17,427 nt of DNA from an uncultured Lysobacterales bacterium (lineage in GTDB: Bacteria > Pseudomonadota > Gammaproteobacteria > Xanthomonadales > SZUA-36). Positions 7,573-15,759 of this stretch are shown here, piece by piece. Positions within the stretch are counted from its first letter, which is position 1. Every line of letters starts with the position of its first letter. Below the pieces are notes generated by a model. That model was not told the DNA's origin, made no database searches, and was given only the letters and a program-made list of their open reading frames with translations. The stretch covers positions 1 through 17,427 of the forward strand of contig CALKKN010000338.1 in assembly GCA_937995275.1 (NCBI GenBank), written 5' to 3'. The position numbers and the translations under genes are program-made.

Positions 7573-9102
7573 TTACTTCGAAGTGTCCAGCCGGAACCAG
7601 GCCGACTTGCCCTGCGTGTAGCTCTTCAGGCTGTCCAGGCACTTGTCCCGGGCATGGCCCGACTGCTTGTAGCCGCCGAAGGGCTGGGTCATGTCGCCGT
7701 CTTCGTAGCTGTTCACCCACACAACGCCGGCCTCGATGTTCTTGACCAGCCGCATGGCCTTGTTGAGGTCCTTCGTCCAGATCCCGGCCGCCAGGCCGTA
7801 GATCGTGTCGTTGGCGATGGCGATGGCTTCGTCCGGGCCGTCGAAAGGGATCACGCTCGCCACCGGCCCGAAGATCTCCTGGCGGGCGATGCTCATGTCG
7901 TTGCGCACGTCGCCGAACAGGGTCGGGTTCACGTAGGCGCCCTTCTCCAGGCCGGCCGGCGCATCGCCGCCGAAGTGCAGTGTGGCGCCCTCGCGTTTGC
8001 CCCCCTCGATCATGCGCAGGACGCGTTGCTGCGCGTCGCGGTCCACCAGCGGCCCCATGTTGGTGCTCGGATTCAGGGGGTCGCCGGGGACATAGGCGTC
8101 CTGCCCGTCACCGACGAATCGCTCGATGAATTCATCGTAGATAGGCCGCTCGACCAACAGCCTCGAGCCGGCGCTGCAGACCTCGCCCATGTTGGCGAAC
8201 ACGCCGTTGTAGGCCGCGTCGACCGCCCGCTTAAGGTCCGGCAGGTCGGCCATGAAGATCTGCGGGCTCTTGCCCCCGCACTCCAGCGCGACCCGCTTCA
8301 TGTTGGAGCGGCCGGCATACTGCAAGATCAGCTTGCCGACTTCGGTCGAACCGGTGAAGCTGATCTTGGCGACGTCGTTGTGCAACGCCAGCGCCTTGCC
8401 CGCGATCTCGCCGGTGCCGTTGACCACGTTGAACACGCCCGGCGGGCCGCCGGCGCGCACGAACAGCTCGGCCAGCCGCAGCGCGCTGAGGGGGGACTGT
8501 TCGGCCGGCTTCAGGACCACCGTGTTGCCGGCGGCCAGGGCCGGGGCGATCTTCCAGGTCGCCATCAGCAGCGGGTAGTTCCACGGCGAGATGCAGCCGA
8601 CCACGCCCAGCGGTTCCCGGATGACCAGGTGCAGCGCATCGTTGTCGGTGTTGGTGACCGACCCCTCTATCTTGTCGATGCCTTCAGCCATGAAGCGGAT
8701 GGTGTCGATAACGGCCGGCAGGTCCTCGGCGACCACGTCGCCGATGGGCTTGCCCATGTCCAGCGTCTCCAGCACGGCCAGTTCCTCGGCCCGCTCATCG
8801 ATCAGGTCGGCGAAGCGGTACAGGATGTCCATGCGCTCCCGGGGCGCGATGCGCGACCAGCAGCCTGACCGGTACGCGGCCAGCGCCGTGGCGACAGCGC
8901 GGTCGATGTCTTCGGCCCGGCCCTTGGCGACCTTGGTCAGCGTTTCGCCGGTCGCCGGGTTGACGGTCTGGAAGCGCCCGCCTTCCGCCGCATCGCGGAA
9001 TTCGCCGTCGATGAACAGGCGCGTTTCGAGGCGGGAGACGGCGTAGGTCGCGACCGACTGCCACCGCGGGTAGTCGTGGGTTTCGATCTTGGCGAGGCTC
9101 AT
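7573..9102 (-). CDS. NAD(P)-dependent aldehyde dehydrogenase, PuuC-like
   Basis: This 509-residue aldehyde dehydrogenase is complete. It has PWNYP with N175, K198 in VVLKPAEQSP, the cofactor segment SFTGSTEVGK (248-257), the general base E274 in ALECGGKSP, and the catalytic C309 in GEVCSAGSR. The N-terminus (YPRWQSVATYAVSRLETRLF) and the C-terminal stretch DGDMTQPFGGYKQSGHARDK closely resemble E. coli PuuC, the gamma-glutamyl-gamma-aminobutyraldehyde dehydrogenase. It would oxidise an aldehyde to its acid in the cytoplasm. The neighbouring PuuA-like synthetase supports a gamma-glutamylated or polyamine-derived aldehyde, while the CoA synthetase just upstream in the operon is a plausible user of the acid. 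ATG at 9102, with AGGAG 11 bp upstream. Betaine-aldehyde-type or other amino-aldehyde substrates remain possible. Confidence 0.9.
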   Translation of the reverse strand: MSLAKIETHDYPRWQSVATYAVSRLETRLFIDGEFRDAAEGGRFQTVNPATGETLTKVAKGRAEDIDRAVATALAAYRSGCWSRIAPRERMDILYRFADLIDERAEELAVLETLDMGKPIGDVVAEDLPAVIDTIRFMAEGIDKIEGSVTNTDNDALHLVIREPLGVVGCISPWNYPLLMATWKIAPALAAGNTVVLKPAEQSPLSALRLAELFVRAGGPPGVFNVVNGTGEIAGKALALHNDVAKISFTGSTEVGKLILQYAGRSNMKRVALECGGKSPQIFMADLPDLKRAVDAAYNGVFANMGEVCSAGSRLLVERPIYDEFIERFVGDGQDAYVPGDPLNPSTNMGPLVDRDAQQRVLRMIEGGKREGATLHFGGDAPAGLEKGAYVNPTLFGDVRNDMSIARQEIFGPVASVIPFDGPDEAIAIANDTIYGLAAGIWTKDLNKAMRLVKNIEAGVVWVNSYEDGDMTQPFGGYKQSGHARDKCLDSLKSYTQGKSAWFRLDTSK

Positions 9103-9136
9103 GGTTTCACCGGCTCCTGCATGGCATGCGCTGAGC

Positions 9137-11254
9137 TCAAGATACCACCATCGCGCCCGGGCGGCTGCCCACGACCAGCGCGTCCACGGCGACGCAGCCC
9201 CCCGGGTGTACGATGACCGGGTTGATGTCGATTTCGTCGATGACGTCGCCCAGCGCCGCGGCCATCAGCGAAAAGCGCTCGGCGGCTTCGCAGAAGGCGT
9301 CGACGTCGACCGGCGGGCGGTCGCGCAGGCCGTCCAGCAGCGAGCGCAGCTGCAAACTGTCCACCAGCCGCCTCGCCGTCGCCCGGTCGAAGGGCGGCAA
9401 CGCGTAGGCGACGTCACGGATGGCCTCGACATTGATGCCGCCGAAGCCAAGCATCACCAGCGGGCCGAACTGCTCGTCGCGCACCAGGCCGAGTACCATC
9501 TCCACGCCCGTGATGGCGACCATCGGGGCCGCCATGACGCGGGGTCCCAGGCGGCCGGCGAGGTCAGCATACGCCTCGTCGAGTTCCCCGGGGGTGGCGA
9601 TATCCAGGCGGACGCCGCCGCAATCGGTCTTATGCAGGATACCCTTTTCCGCCGTTTTCAGAACCAGCGGGAAGCCAAGTTCCCCGGCCGCCTGTCGCAC
9701 TGAGGCGGGGTTGTCCGCCAGCCGGGCCGGGTTCATCGGAAAACCAAAGTCCCTCAGCATCCGGCTGGAATCGTATTCCTCCAGGGTGTCGCCACGGGCG
9801 AGTCGGGCGCGCCACCGGGACACGGCCTCGGGGTCCGCGGACCCGGGCCTGACCGTAGGACGGTCGCGGAAATCGCGGTGAGCCAGCAGGCAGCGGACGC
9901 CCGCGAGGAACGGGCGCAGGCCGTCGATGACCGGGAATCCGGCGCGCGTCCACTCCACCGCCTCCGGATCGGTGCCGCTGCCCTGACGGTTCGAGACCAG
10001 GAACACGGGCTTGCCGGACGCGGCGTGACCCGCCGTCAGGTACTCGAAGTAGTGATGGTAGAGGGCGCCGTGTGGCGCGCGATCCTGCACGACCGCCCCC
10101 AGTGCGGCCTGGGGGTCGCTCATCAGCGCGGCCAGGCAGTCGCACATGATTTTGTCCGCGCCGGGGCCGCCGGCGCCCCAGGCGTCCAGTGGGTTGACCG
10201 GCGGCAGCCCCGGATCGAGCAGTTCCTCCAGCCTTTCGGTCGTGGCCGGCCCGATGTCCGCCAGCGGGGCGTTCGTGTCCGCCGCCAGGTCGATCAGCAA
10301 TTGGCGCTCGCCGCCCGAATCGTGAATGGCGACCAGCCCGCCGGCCGCCACCGGATGCGGCTGGGCGAACATCATCATCGTGGTGGCCAGCTCGTCCATG
10401 TCCTGCACCCGCTGCACGCCGTAGCGGTCGAACAGGGCCTGATAGGCATCGTCCCGGCCGGCTATGGCCCCCGAATGCGACACCGCCAGCCGCGCCGCCA
10501 GTTCGGTCCTGCCCACCTTCAGAACGACCACCGGTATGCCTTTTTCGTTGGCTTTTTCGAACGCGGCGATCAGACCCGCCGGATTGCGCGCGGTTTCCAT
10601 GAACAGTCCGATGACGCGGGTTTCGGGGCGGTTCAGGGCCCAGTCCATGTACTCGTCCATGGTGACGGCGACTTCCTGGCCGGTTGAAACCGCGAGGTTG
10701 AAGTCGATGCGTTCCTCGCAGTCGATGATTCCGGACATGCCGGCCCCGGAATGACTGATCAGCGTGACGTTGCCGGTGCGGGCATGGCTGTCGCGGGTAT
10801 CGAACCCGCAAACCCAGATGCCGTCCGCGAAGTTGTAGAAGCCCATGCCGTTGGCGCCGCAGACGACCAGTCCGGATGCCGCGATTTTCCGGGCAACCCG
10901 GTCGCGCAGCAGGGGCGGGGGGTCGTTCTGCGGCATCAGGCCGGTGAAGATCGTGGCGGCCCGGGCGCCATGCGCGATCGCTGCGTCAAGGCCTGCCTCC
11001 ACGTTGGCGTCGCCCAGCGCCAGCACGACGTGCTCGACGGTTTGGGGCAGGTCCTCCAGCCGGGGAAAGCACGGCACGCCGCAGACACCCCGGTAACGCG
11101 GATTCAGCGCGTAGAGGCTGCCCTCGTAGCCGCCGGCAAGCAGATTCCGCATGGTTTGTCGACCGACCGATCCGGGCCGTTCGCTGGCGCCGACGACGGC
11201 GATCGATTCAGGCTGTAGGAGCGGCTTTAGCCGCGATTGTTGATTTTCATTCAT
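9137..11254 (-). CDS. Acyl-CoA synthetase, NDP-forming (ACD superfamily, fused alpha-beta)
   Basis: This 705-residue protein has a CoA-binding Rossmann domain (PESIAVVGASERPGSVG at about 15-31), a succinyl-CoA-ligase-like middle part with the phosphohistidine H260 in AVSHSGAIAGRDDAY, and a C-terminal ATP-grasp domain (about 480-695) with LVLKTAEKGILHKTDCGGV and EIDINPVIV. The family makes acyl-CoA from an acid, CoA and ATP through a phospho-His, giving ADP. Members include acetate-CoA ligase, the feruloyl-CoA synthetase FerA and the DMSP-CoA-forming lyase DddX. The acyl substrate cannot be told here. Start is the ATG at 11254; a GGGA lies upstream, and an ATG at 11250-11248 is in another frame. 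Residues about 5-14 (QQSRLKPLLQ) are encoded by a REP palindrome arm, so the N-terminus has been reshaped by repeat sequence. It lies 34 bp upstream of the aldehyde dehydrogenase gene in the same operon. Confidence 0.88.
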   Translation of the reverse strand: MNENQQSRLKPLLQPESIAVVGASERPGSVGRQTMRNLLAGGYEGSLYALNPRYRGVCGVPCFPRLEDLPQTVEHVVLALGDANVEAGLDAAIAHGARAATIFTGLMPQNDPPPLLRDRVARKIAASGLVVCGANGMGFYNFADGIWVCGFDTRDSHARTGNVTLISHSGAGMSGIIDCEERIDFNLAVSTGQEVAVTMDEYMDWALNRPETRVIGLFMETARNPAGLIAAFEKANEKGIPVVVLKVGRTELAARLAVSHSGAIAGRDDAYQALFDRYGVQRVQDMDELATTMMMFAQPHPVAAGGLVAIHDSGGERQLLIDLAADTNAPLADIGPATTERLEELLDPGLPPVNPLDAWGAGGPGADKIMCDCLAALMSDPQAALGAVVQDRAPHGALYHHYFEYLTAGHAASGKPVFLVSNRQGSGTDPEAVEWTRAGFPVIDGLRPFLAGVRCLLAHRDFRDRPTVRPGSADPEAVSRWRARLARGDTLEEYDSSRMLRDFGFPMNPARLADNPASVRQAAGELGFPLVLKTAEKGILHKTDCGGVRLDIATPGELDEAYADLAGRLGPRVMAAPMVAITGVEMVLGLVRDEQFGPLVMLGFGGINVEAIRDVAYALPPFDRATARRLVDSLQLRSLLDGLRDRPPVDVDAFCEAAERFSLMAAALGDVIDEIDINPVIVHPGGCVAVDALVVGSRPGAMVVS

Positions 11255-11323
11255 GCCATCCCGCGAAAGGAATCGCGGCTAAAGCCGCTCCCACAAAAGC
11301 CGCTCCTGCAGCCGCTCCGACAG
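11213..11323. repeat. REP cluster: inverted pair plus two partial copies
   Basis: A REP unit at 11213-11238 (CTGTAGGAGCGGCTTTAG then CCGCGATT) is matched in inverse orientation at 11271-11295 with one mismatch in the tail. This leaves a 32-bp loop. A third partial copy AAAGCCGCTCCTGCAG lies at 11296-11311 and a fourth trace CCGCTCCGACAG at 11312-11323. Each full unit itself holds the perfect stem GCGGCT/AGCCGC. The cluster lies between the GcvT-like gene and the acyl-CoA synthetase gene and extends 42 bp into the latter. Similar units form the element at 4526-4807. REP units are normally moved by RAYT transposases; none is in the window. Confidence 0.85.
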
Positions 11324-11344
11324 GGTACGGCCCCGCGCACCCGG

Positions 11345-12556
11345 TCAGAAATCCGCCGGGGGCGTCTGCCGCCGGCGCGGCGGATCCCAGAACACGTCCT
11401 TGACCACGCGGGCCGGCGCCATGACGCGGTTCCATTTCAGTTCCCGCCGGTAGTAGATTTCCACCAGCAGTTCCTCGCCCGGCTCACCGTGCGGCATTTC
11501 GAGGGAGGCGAGGGCGATGCTGGCCTTGGCCGATGGCGACCACATGGCCGAGGTCACGGTGCCGGCGTACTTTTCGTCTTTCGTGAAGACAAAGGAGTCG
11601 CGCGCCGGCTTGTTGCCGTCGATGTCCAGCTTGACGAGGCGGTACCGGGAGCCCTTTTCTTTCTCCTCCAGCAGCGCCGCGCGGCCGTTGAAAACCCCCT
11701 TGTCGAAGTGAACCAGCCAGGCCAGCCCCAGCTCGAAGGGTGAGCGGGTATGGCCGGCGCGCACGGCCTCCATCGCCGGCAGGAAATCCTGTCCCGCCAG
11801 GATGAAACCGGCTTCGATGCGCAGCATGTCGAGGGCGTCGCTGCCCATGGCACGGATGCCGCGCACTTCGCCGGCGTCGAACAGGCGGTCCCAGAGCGCC
11901 TCGGCGTGTTCCGGGTCGATCCACAGCTCGTAGCCCAGGTCGCCGGTGTAGCCGTTTCTCGAGACCATCAGACGCGTGCCCTCAAAGTCGAACCAGGCCA
12001 TGCCGAAGGGAGTGAGCTGCTCGATGCCGCCGAGGCCCATGTCCTTCAGCACGGCGCAGCTGGTGGGGCCCTGCAGCGCCAGTGAGGCCACGTCGTGCGT
12101 TTCCTCCGTGACCGTCACATCGAAGCCCAGCCGGTTGGTCAGGAACCAGTCGATCTGGTGCTCCTGGGAGCAGATGCGGTACACGCCTTCTTCGAGATGG
12201 AAGATCGTGCCGTCGTCGATCACCTGGCCGTTGTCGTCGCACCAGACGCTGTAACCCACCCGCCCGGGTTTGATCTTGCTGACGTCGCGGGTCATCAGGC
12301 GCTGCATGTAGGGCAGGGCGTCGGGCCCGCTGATGCGGTGTTTCACCATCGGCGTCAGGTCGAAAACGCCGCAGGTATTGCGGCCGGCGAAGTACTCCAT
12401 TTCCGCGCACCAGTAAGCGGGCACCGACAGGTAGTCGCTCCAGCGGCTCCATACCCGCATCTGGTTATGCGCGTTCTGGCGGGCGTGGAAGGGGCTGGGG
12501 AATACGGCGTCGGTGAAATGGTCGCGCCGGTTCGAGTCGGGTCGGTTGAATGCCAT
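11345..12556 (-). CDS. GcvT-like aminomethyltransferase family protein (folate-dependent)
   Basis: This 403-residue protein is of the GcvT/DmdA/dimethylglycine-dehydrogenase C-domain family. Visible signatures are CGVFDLTPM (62-70), QVIDDGTIF (111-119) whose D114/D115 match the VIDD motif carrying the catalytic Asp of GcvT, LALQGP (159-164), SRNGYTGDLGYELW (199-212) and the helix DALDMLRIEAGF. The family transfers a methyl or methylene group to tetrahydrofolate. The glycine cleavage partners (gcvP, gcvH) are absent, so ordinary glycine cleavage is unlikely. The directly adjacent FAD oxidoreductases suggest a split demethylating oxidase, with the flavoenzyme oxidising an N-methyl group and this protein capturing it on folate (inference). 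DmdA-type S-demethylation and LigM-type O-demethylation are alternatives. Start ATG at 12556, with GAGG upstream and 13 bp after the previous stop. GC, codon use and phase match the neighbours. Confidence 0.87.
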   Translation of the reverse strand: MAFNRPDSNRRDHFTDAVFPSPFHARQNAHNQMRVWSRWSDYLSVPAYWCAEMEYFAGRNTCGVFDLTPMVKHRISGPDALPYMQRLMTRDVSKIKPGRVGYSVWCDDNGQVIDDGTIFHLEEGVYRICSQEHQIDWFLTNRLGFDVTVTEETHDVASLALQGPTSCAVLKDMGLGGIEQLTPFGMAWFDFEGTRLMVSRNGYTGDLGYELWIDPEHAEALWDRLFDAGEVRGIRAMGSDALDMLRIEAGFILAGQDFLPAMEAVRAGHTRSPFELGLAWLVHFDKGVFNGRAALLEEKEKGSRYRLVKLDIDGNKPARDSFVFTKDEKYAGTVTSAMWSPSAKASIALASLEMPHGEPGEELLVEIYYRRELKWNRVMAPARVVKDVFWDPPRRRQTPPADF

Positions 12557-12569
12557 CGCTCGGTCCTCG

Positions 12570-14120
12570 CTAGTTCGCCAGCACGGCTCGCGCCGCGTTC
12601 CGCCCGGCGCTGCCCATGACCCCGCCGCCGGGATGAGTGCCGGCGCCGCACAGGAACAGCCCCTCCACCGGCATCCGGTACTGCGCCGCCTTCGGTACCG
12701 GGCGCAGCATCAGGAACTGGTCGAGCGACAGTTCGCCGTGGTGCCAGTGGCCGCCCGCGCTGCGGAATTCGCGCTCGATGTCTTCCGGCGTGAGGAGTTC
12801 AGCGGCGAGGGTCTGCTCGCGGATAGCCGGCGCGTAGCGGGCGAGCAGCCCCATCACGACTTCGGTGAAGGCCGTCTTGCCCTCCGGCCAGCCCTGCTTC
12901 AGATTGCGCGGCGCGTACTGCACGACTGCCGACAGCACGTGCTTGCCCGCGGGCGCCAGCCCGGGATCGCGCACGGTCGGAATGATGATCTCCGCGACCG
13001 GCTGAGCGGAATACTCGCCGTACTTGCTGTGGTTGAAGGCGCGTTCGACGTATTCCATCGTGGGCGCGATCACCATGCGGTCCCCGGCCTGTTCGGCGGA
13101 CACGCCGCGAAACTCCGGCAGCCCGTCCAGCGCCAGGTGCAGCTTGGCCGCATTGCCCCGGGCCCGGAAATTGACGATGCGCTGAGCGAACCCGGCCTCG
13201 ACGTGTCGGGCGCCCAGCAGGTCCAGGATGGTCGTTTTCGGATCAGCGTTGGACACCACGGTCGCGGCCGCGAGTTCCTCGCCACCGGCGAGTCGCACGC
13301 CCCCGACCCGGTCGCCGTCCGTCAGGATCCGTTCGACGGCGGCGCCGGTGCGGATTTCGGCGCCGGCCTGGCGCGCCGCGGCGGCCAGGGCCTCGGCAAC
13401 CGAGCCGAGGCCCCCGATCGGCAGAGCGACAGCTCCTGTTCCGTGACCGCCGGTGCCGCTCATGCGGTGCAGCGCCGTGAATACGCTGTTGTTGGAGCGC
13501 GGGCCGGAATTGGCGCCGAGCACCGCGTCCAGGCTGAGGGCACCCTTGAGGAGCGGATTCTCAAAATTCTCCTGCAGCACGTCGTAGATGTTGATGCCGG
13601 CGATTCGCAGGAACTCGCGCATGTCGTCGCGGCCCAGCATGCGGATTTTCAGCGCCAGCTTGCCCAGCGCGACCAGGTCGCCGCGCTCCTGCCGTATGCG
13701 CGGCGGCACCTGGTTGTGCAGGCCGCCGATGACTGCCGCGAACTTCGACATGAAACGCCGGTATTCGCGCCAGGCGGCCCGGTCTTCGTCGCCCAGGCCC
13801 GCGCCGTCCAGGTTGTCGCTGCCGATGACCAGGTTCTGGCCGTCCTCGGCGAGTGCGATGGTCCTGAGGCCATCGCTGGCCATCTCGAGGCCGTGGGACT
13901 GCAGGCCCAGTTCCCGGCTTATTTCCGCGTCCAGCAGGTACAGCAGGTGGGCGCAGGAAGCCCTGAAGCCGGGCGCGAACTCGCGCGTGGCCGCCAGTCC
14001 GCCAACCTGTTCGCCGGCTTCCAGGACGGTGACCTTGCGGCCTGCCTTCGCCAGGTAAGCCGCGCACACCAGCCCGTTGTGGCCGCCGCCAACGACGATT
14101 ACTGAATTGTCGCTAATCAT
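12570..14120 (-). CDS. FAD-dependent oxidoreductase, PYROXD2/phytoene dehydrogenase-like (second of pair)
   Basis: This 516-residue flavoprotein of the COG1233 type begins with the dinucleotide-binding motif VIVVGGGHNGLVCAAYLAKA (G11, G13, G16) followed by VLEAGEQVGG with E34. It ends with GLFLCGAGTHPGGGVMG, the C-terminal FAD-contacting segment. Between these lies a substrate domain. The nearest named relatives are PYROXD2-like proteins rather than true carotenoid desaturases, and no carotenoid genes are near. I start at the ATG at 14120 because it has GGAGGG 8 bp upstream and overlaps the stop of the preceding paralogue (ATGATTAG, 8-bp overlap), a classic translational coupling. The frame is open 15 codons further upstream. 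It is clearly homologous to that paralogue over its whole length. Reaction unknown; oxidation of a C-N bond is the best guess from context. Confidence 0.86.
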   Translation of the reverse strand: MISDNSVIVVGGGHNGLVCAAYLAKAGRKVTVLEAGEQVGGLAATREFAPGFRASCAHLLYLLDAEISRELGLQSHGLEMASDGLRTIALAEDGQNLVIGSDNLDGAGLGDEDRAAWREYRRFMSKFAAVIGGLHNQVPPRIRQERGDLVALGKLALKIRMLGRDDMREFLRIAGINIYDVLQENFENPLLKGALSLDAVLGANSGPRSNNSVFTALHRMSGTGGHGTGAVALPIGGLGSVAEALAAAARQAGAEIRTGAAVERILTDGDRVGGVRLAGGEELAAATVVSNADPKTTILDLLGARHVEAGFAQRIVNFRARGNAAKLHLALDGLPEFRGVSAEQAGDRMVIAPTMEYVERAFNHSKYGEYSAQPVAEIIIPTVRDPGLAPAGKHVLSAVVQYAPRNLKQGWPEGKTAFTEVVMGLLARYAPAIREQTLAAELLTPEDIEREFRSAGGHWHHGELSLDQFLMLRPVPKAAQYRMPVEGLFLCGAGTHPGGGVMGSAGRNAARAVLAN

Positions 14121-15732
14121 CGAGCCAGCCCTCCGGTACCGTGTTGGGTTTGCGGAGGTCCGCAAGGATCTCGCGCGCCGCGTTGGCGCCCGGGGCCGAC
14201 ATCACGCCGCCGCCGGGGTGCGTCGAGGAGCCGCACATCCATAAGCCCCTCACCGGCCCGCGATACTGGTGGTAACCCGGGATGGGCCGGTTGAACAGCA
14301 ACTGGTCCATGGTCAGTTCGCCCTGGAAAATATTACCCTCCGTCAGCCCGACCTCGTCTTCCAGTTCGCGCGGCGTGCGGATCTCCGCGTGCAGGATCAG
14401 GTCCTTGAAGCCGGGCGCGTACTCGTCGATCTGGTTGATCACCGTCTGGCCGAAGGCCTGCACCTGCTCGTCGGTCCAGTCCTGCCCGTTCACCTTGGGC
14501 GGGACGTACTGCACGAACACGGACATGAAGTGCTTGCCCGGCGGCGTCATGGTCGGGTCGGTCAGCGACGGGATCAGCATGTCGATGTACGGGTCCTGCG
14601 ACCAGATGCCGTTCTTCCAGTCGTCGTAGGCGCGCTCCAGGCGCTCGATTGAGTCGATCAGGTGCATGTCGGCATGCATCAGTTCCGGGTTGCCGCGCAG
14701 CGCCGGGAAATCCGGCAGGCCGTCCAGCGCGATGTTGAGCTTGCCGGACGAACCCCGGATCTTGAAGTTGCGGACCTTCTTCAGGAAGGCCGCATCGAGG
14801 TCCTTCTCGTCCATGCATTCGAGGAAGGTGCGCGGAAAGGTCATGTTCGAGACCACGACGTCGGCCAGGTACTCGTCCCCGTTCTCCAGCGCGACGCCCG
14901 TCACCCGGCCGTTCTTCACTACGATGCGGTGCACCGGCGAACCCGCCACGGTCTCGCCGCCGTGATCGGTGAAGCAGTCGTGCATCGCGCCCGCGATGGC
15001 ACCCATGCCGCCGCGGGCGAAGCCCCAGGCGCCGGCGTTGCCGTCCACATCGCCCATCGCGTGGTGCAGCAGGACGTAAGCCGTGCCGGGCGACATCACG
15101 CCCAGCGCCGAACCGATGATGCCGCTGCCGGCGTGCGCCGCTTTGAGCAGCGGGCTTTCGAAATACTCGTCGAGGAAGTCGGAGATGCTCATCGTGTAGA
15201 AGCGCATCGTGTCGTAGATCACGTCCTCACCGAGCTTCATCGTCTCCTTGTAAAGGTGCAACATCTCGAACAGGTCGCGCGGTTTGAACGAGGTCGGGTC
15301 GGGTGCGGTGCGCAACAGGAACTTACGGATGAAGCGGCACTGGCGCATGATGTCGCGCCCGTAGCGGACTTCGGCGTCGGCGTCGCGCGGGCTGTGTCGC
15401 GCGACTTCCCGGCGCGTCACGTCGGGGTCGACGTAGTTGCCGATGATGTCGCCGGTCTGGCTGATCGTCACGCTGCCGCCGTACGGCACCACCTGCAGGC
15501 CGTATTTGGCCAGGTTCAGGCTGCGGTAGACTTCCGGGCGCAACAGGCTGCACACGTAGGAGCAGTTCGAGTACTTCCAGTCCTTGTACATCGGCAGGCT
15601 GACCGTGGCGCCCCCGATCCACTCGTTCTTTTCGACCATGAGGACCTTGAGGCCCGCCTTGGCGAGGTAGGCGGCGTTGGTCAGGCCGTTGTGGCCCGCG
15701 CCGATGACGATCGCGTCGTACTTCCTGCTCAC
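14113..15732 (-). CDS. FAD-dependent oxidoreductase, PYROXD2/phytoene dehydrogenase-like (first of pair)
   Basis: This 539-residue flavoprotein has AIVIGAGHNGLTNAAYLAKA (G11, G13, G16), E34 in MVEKNEWIGG, and a C-terminal GLWMCGSSTHPGGGVMSAPG segment that binds FAD. It is a paralogue of the next gene: the motifs sit at the same residue numbers, and shared blocks include FESPLLKA versus FENPLLKG, the KLNIALDGLPDF versus KLHLALDGLPEF pair, and GELTMDQLLFNRPIPGYHQY versus GELSLDQFLMLRPVPKAAQY. The start is GTG at 15732 with GAGGG about 9 bp upstream; no ATG fits. It follows the aminotransferase gene by 27 bp. A soluble cytoplasmic enzyme is likely, as no signal peptide is seen. The two proteins may form a heterodimer (inference). 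Specific substrate unknown. Confidence 0.86.
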   Translation of the reverse strand: MSRKYDAIVIGAGHNGLTNAAYLAKAGLKVLMVEKNEWIGGATVSLPMYKDWKYSNCSYVCSLLRPEVYRSLNLAKYGLQVVPYGGSVTISQTGDIIGNYVDPDVTRREVARHSPRDADAEVRYGRDIMRQCRFIRKFLLRTAPDPTSFKPRDLFEMLHLYKETMKLGEDVIYDTMRFYTMSISDFLDEYFESPLLKAAHAGSGIIGSALGVMSPGTAYVLLHHAMGDVDGNAGAWGFARGGMGAIAGAMHDCFTDHGGETVAGSPVHRIVVKNGRVTGVALENGDEYLADVVVSNMTFPRTFLECMDEKDLDAAFLKKVRNFKIRGSSGKLNIALDGLPDFPALRGNPELMHADMHLIDSIERLERAYDDWKNGIWSQDPYIDMLIPSLTDPTMTPPGKHFMSVFVQYVPPKVNGQDWTDEQVQAFGQTVINQIDEYAPGFKDLILHAEIRTPRELEDEVGLTEGNIFQGELTMDQLLFNRPIPGYHQYRGPVRGLWMCGSSTHPGGGVMSAPGANAAREILADLRKPNTVPEGWLDD

Positions 15733-15759
15733 CGTTGATGTCCCTCGTCGTTGTAGTGC

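Noticed and set aside
5779..8868. A plus-strand open frame of more than 1000 codons
   Set aside because: It lies antisense to the well-supported glutamine synthetase-like, hydratase-remnant and aldehyde dehydrogenase sequences. Its product is low-complexity His/Arg/Gly-rich with no family motif, as expected for the mirror frame of GC-rich genes.
11213..11323. CRISPR-like short repeats
   Set aside because: Copies are inverted, few, unevenly spaced and palindromic, matching REP units and not a regular array.
12513..14105. A 530-codon plus-strand frame opposite a flavoenzyme gene
   Set aside because: Antisense shadow; no ribosome site or family similarity, while the opposite strand encodes a complete FAD enzyme.
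12570..15732. Carotenoid biosynthesis genes (phytoene desaturases)
   Set aside because: The fold is related, but there are no phytoene synthase or cyclase genes, and the context is amine and acyl-CoA catabolism. PYROXD2-like oxidoreductase is the safer label.
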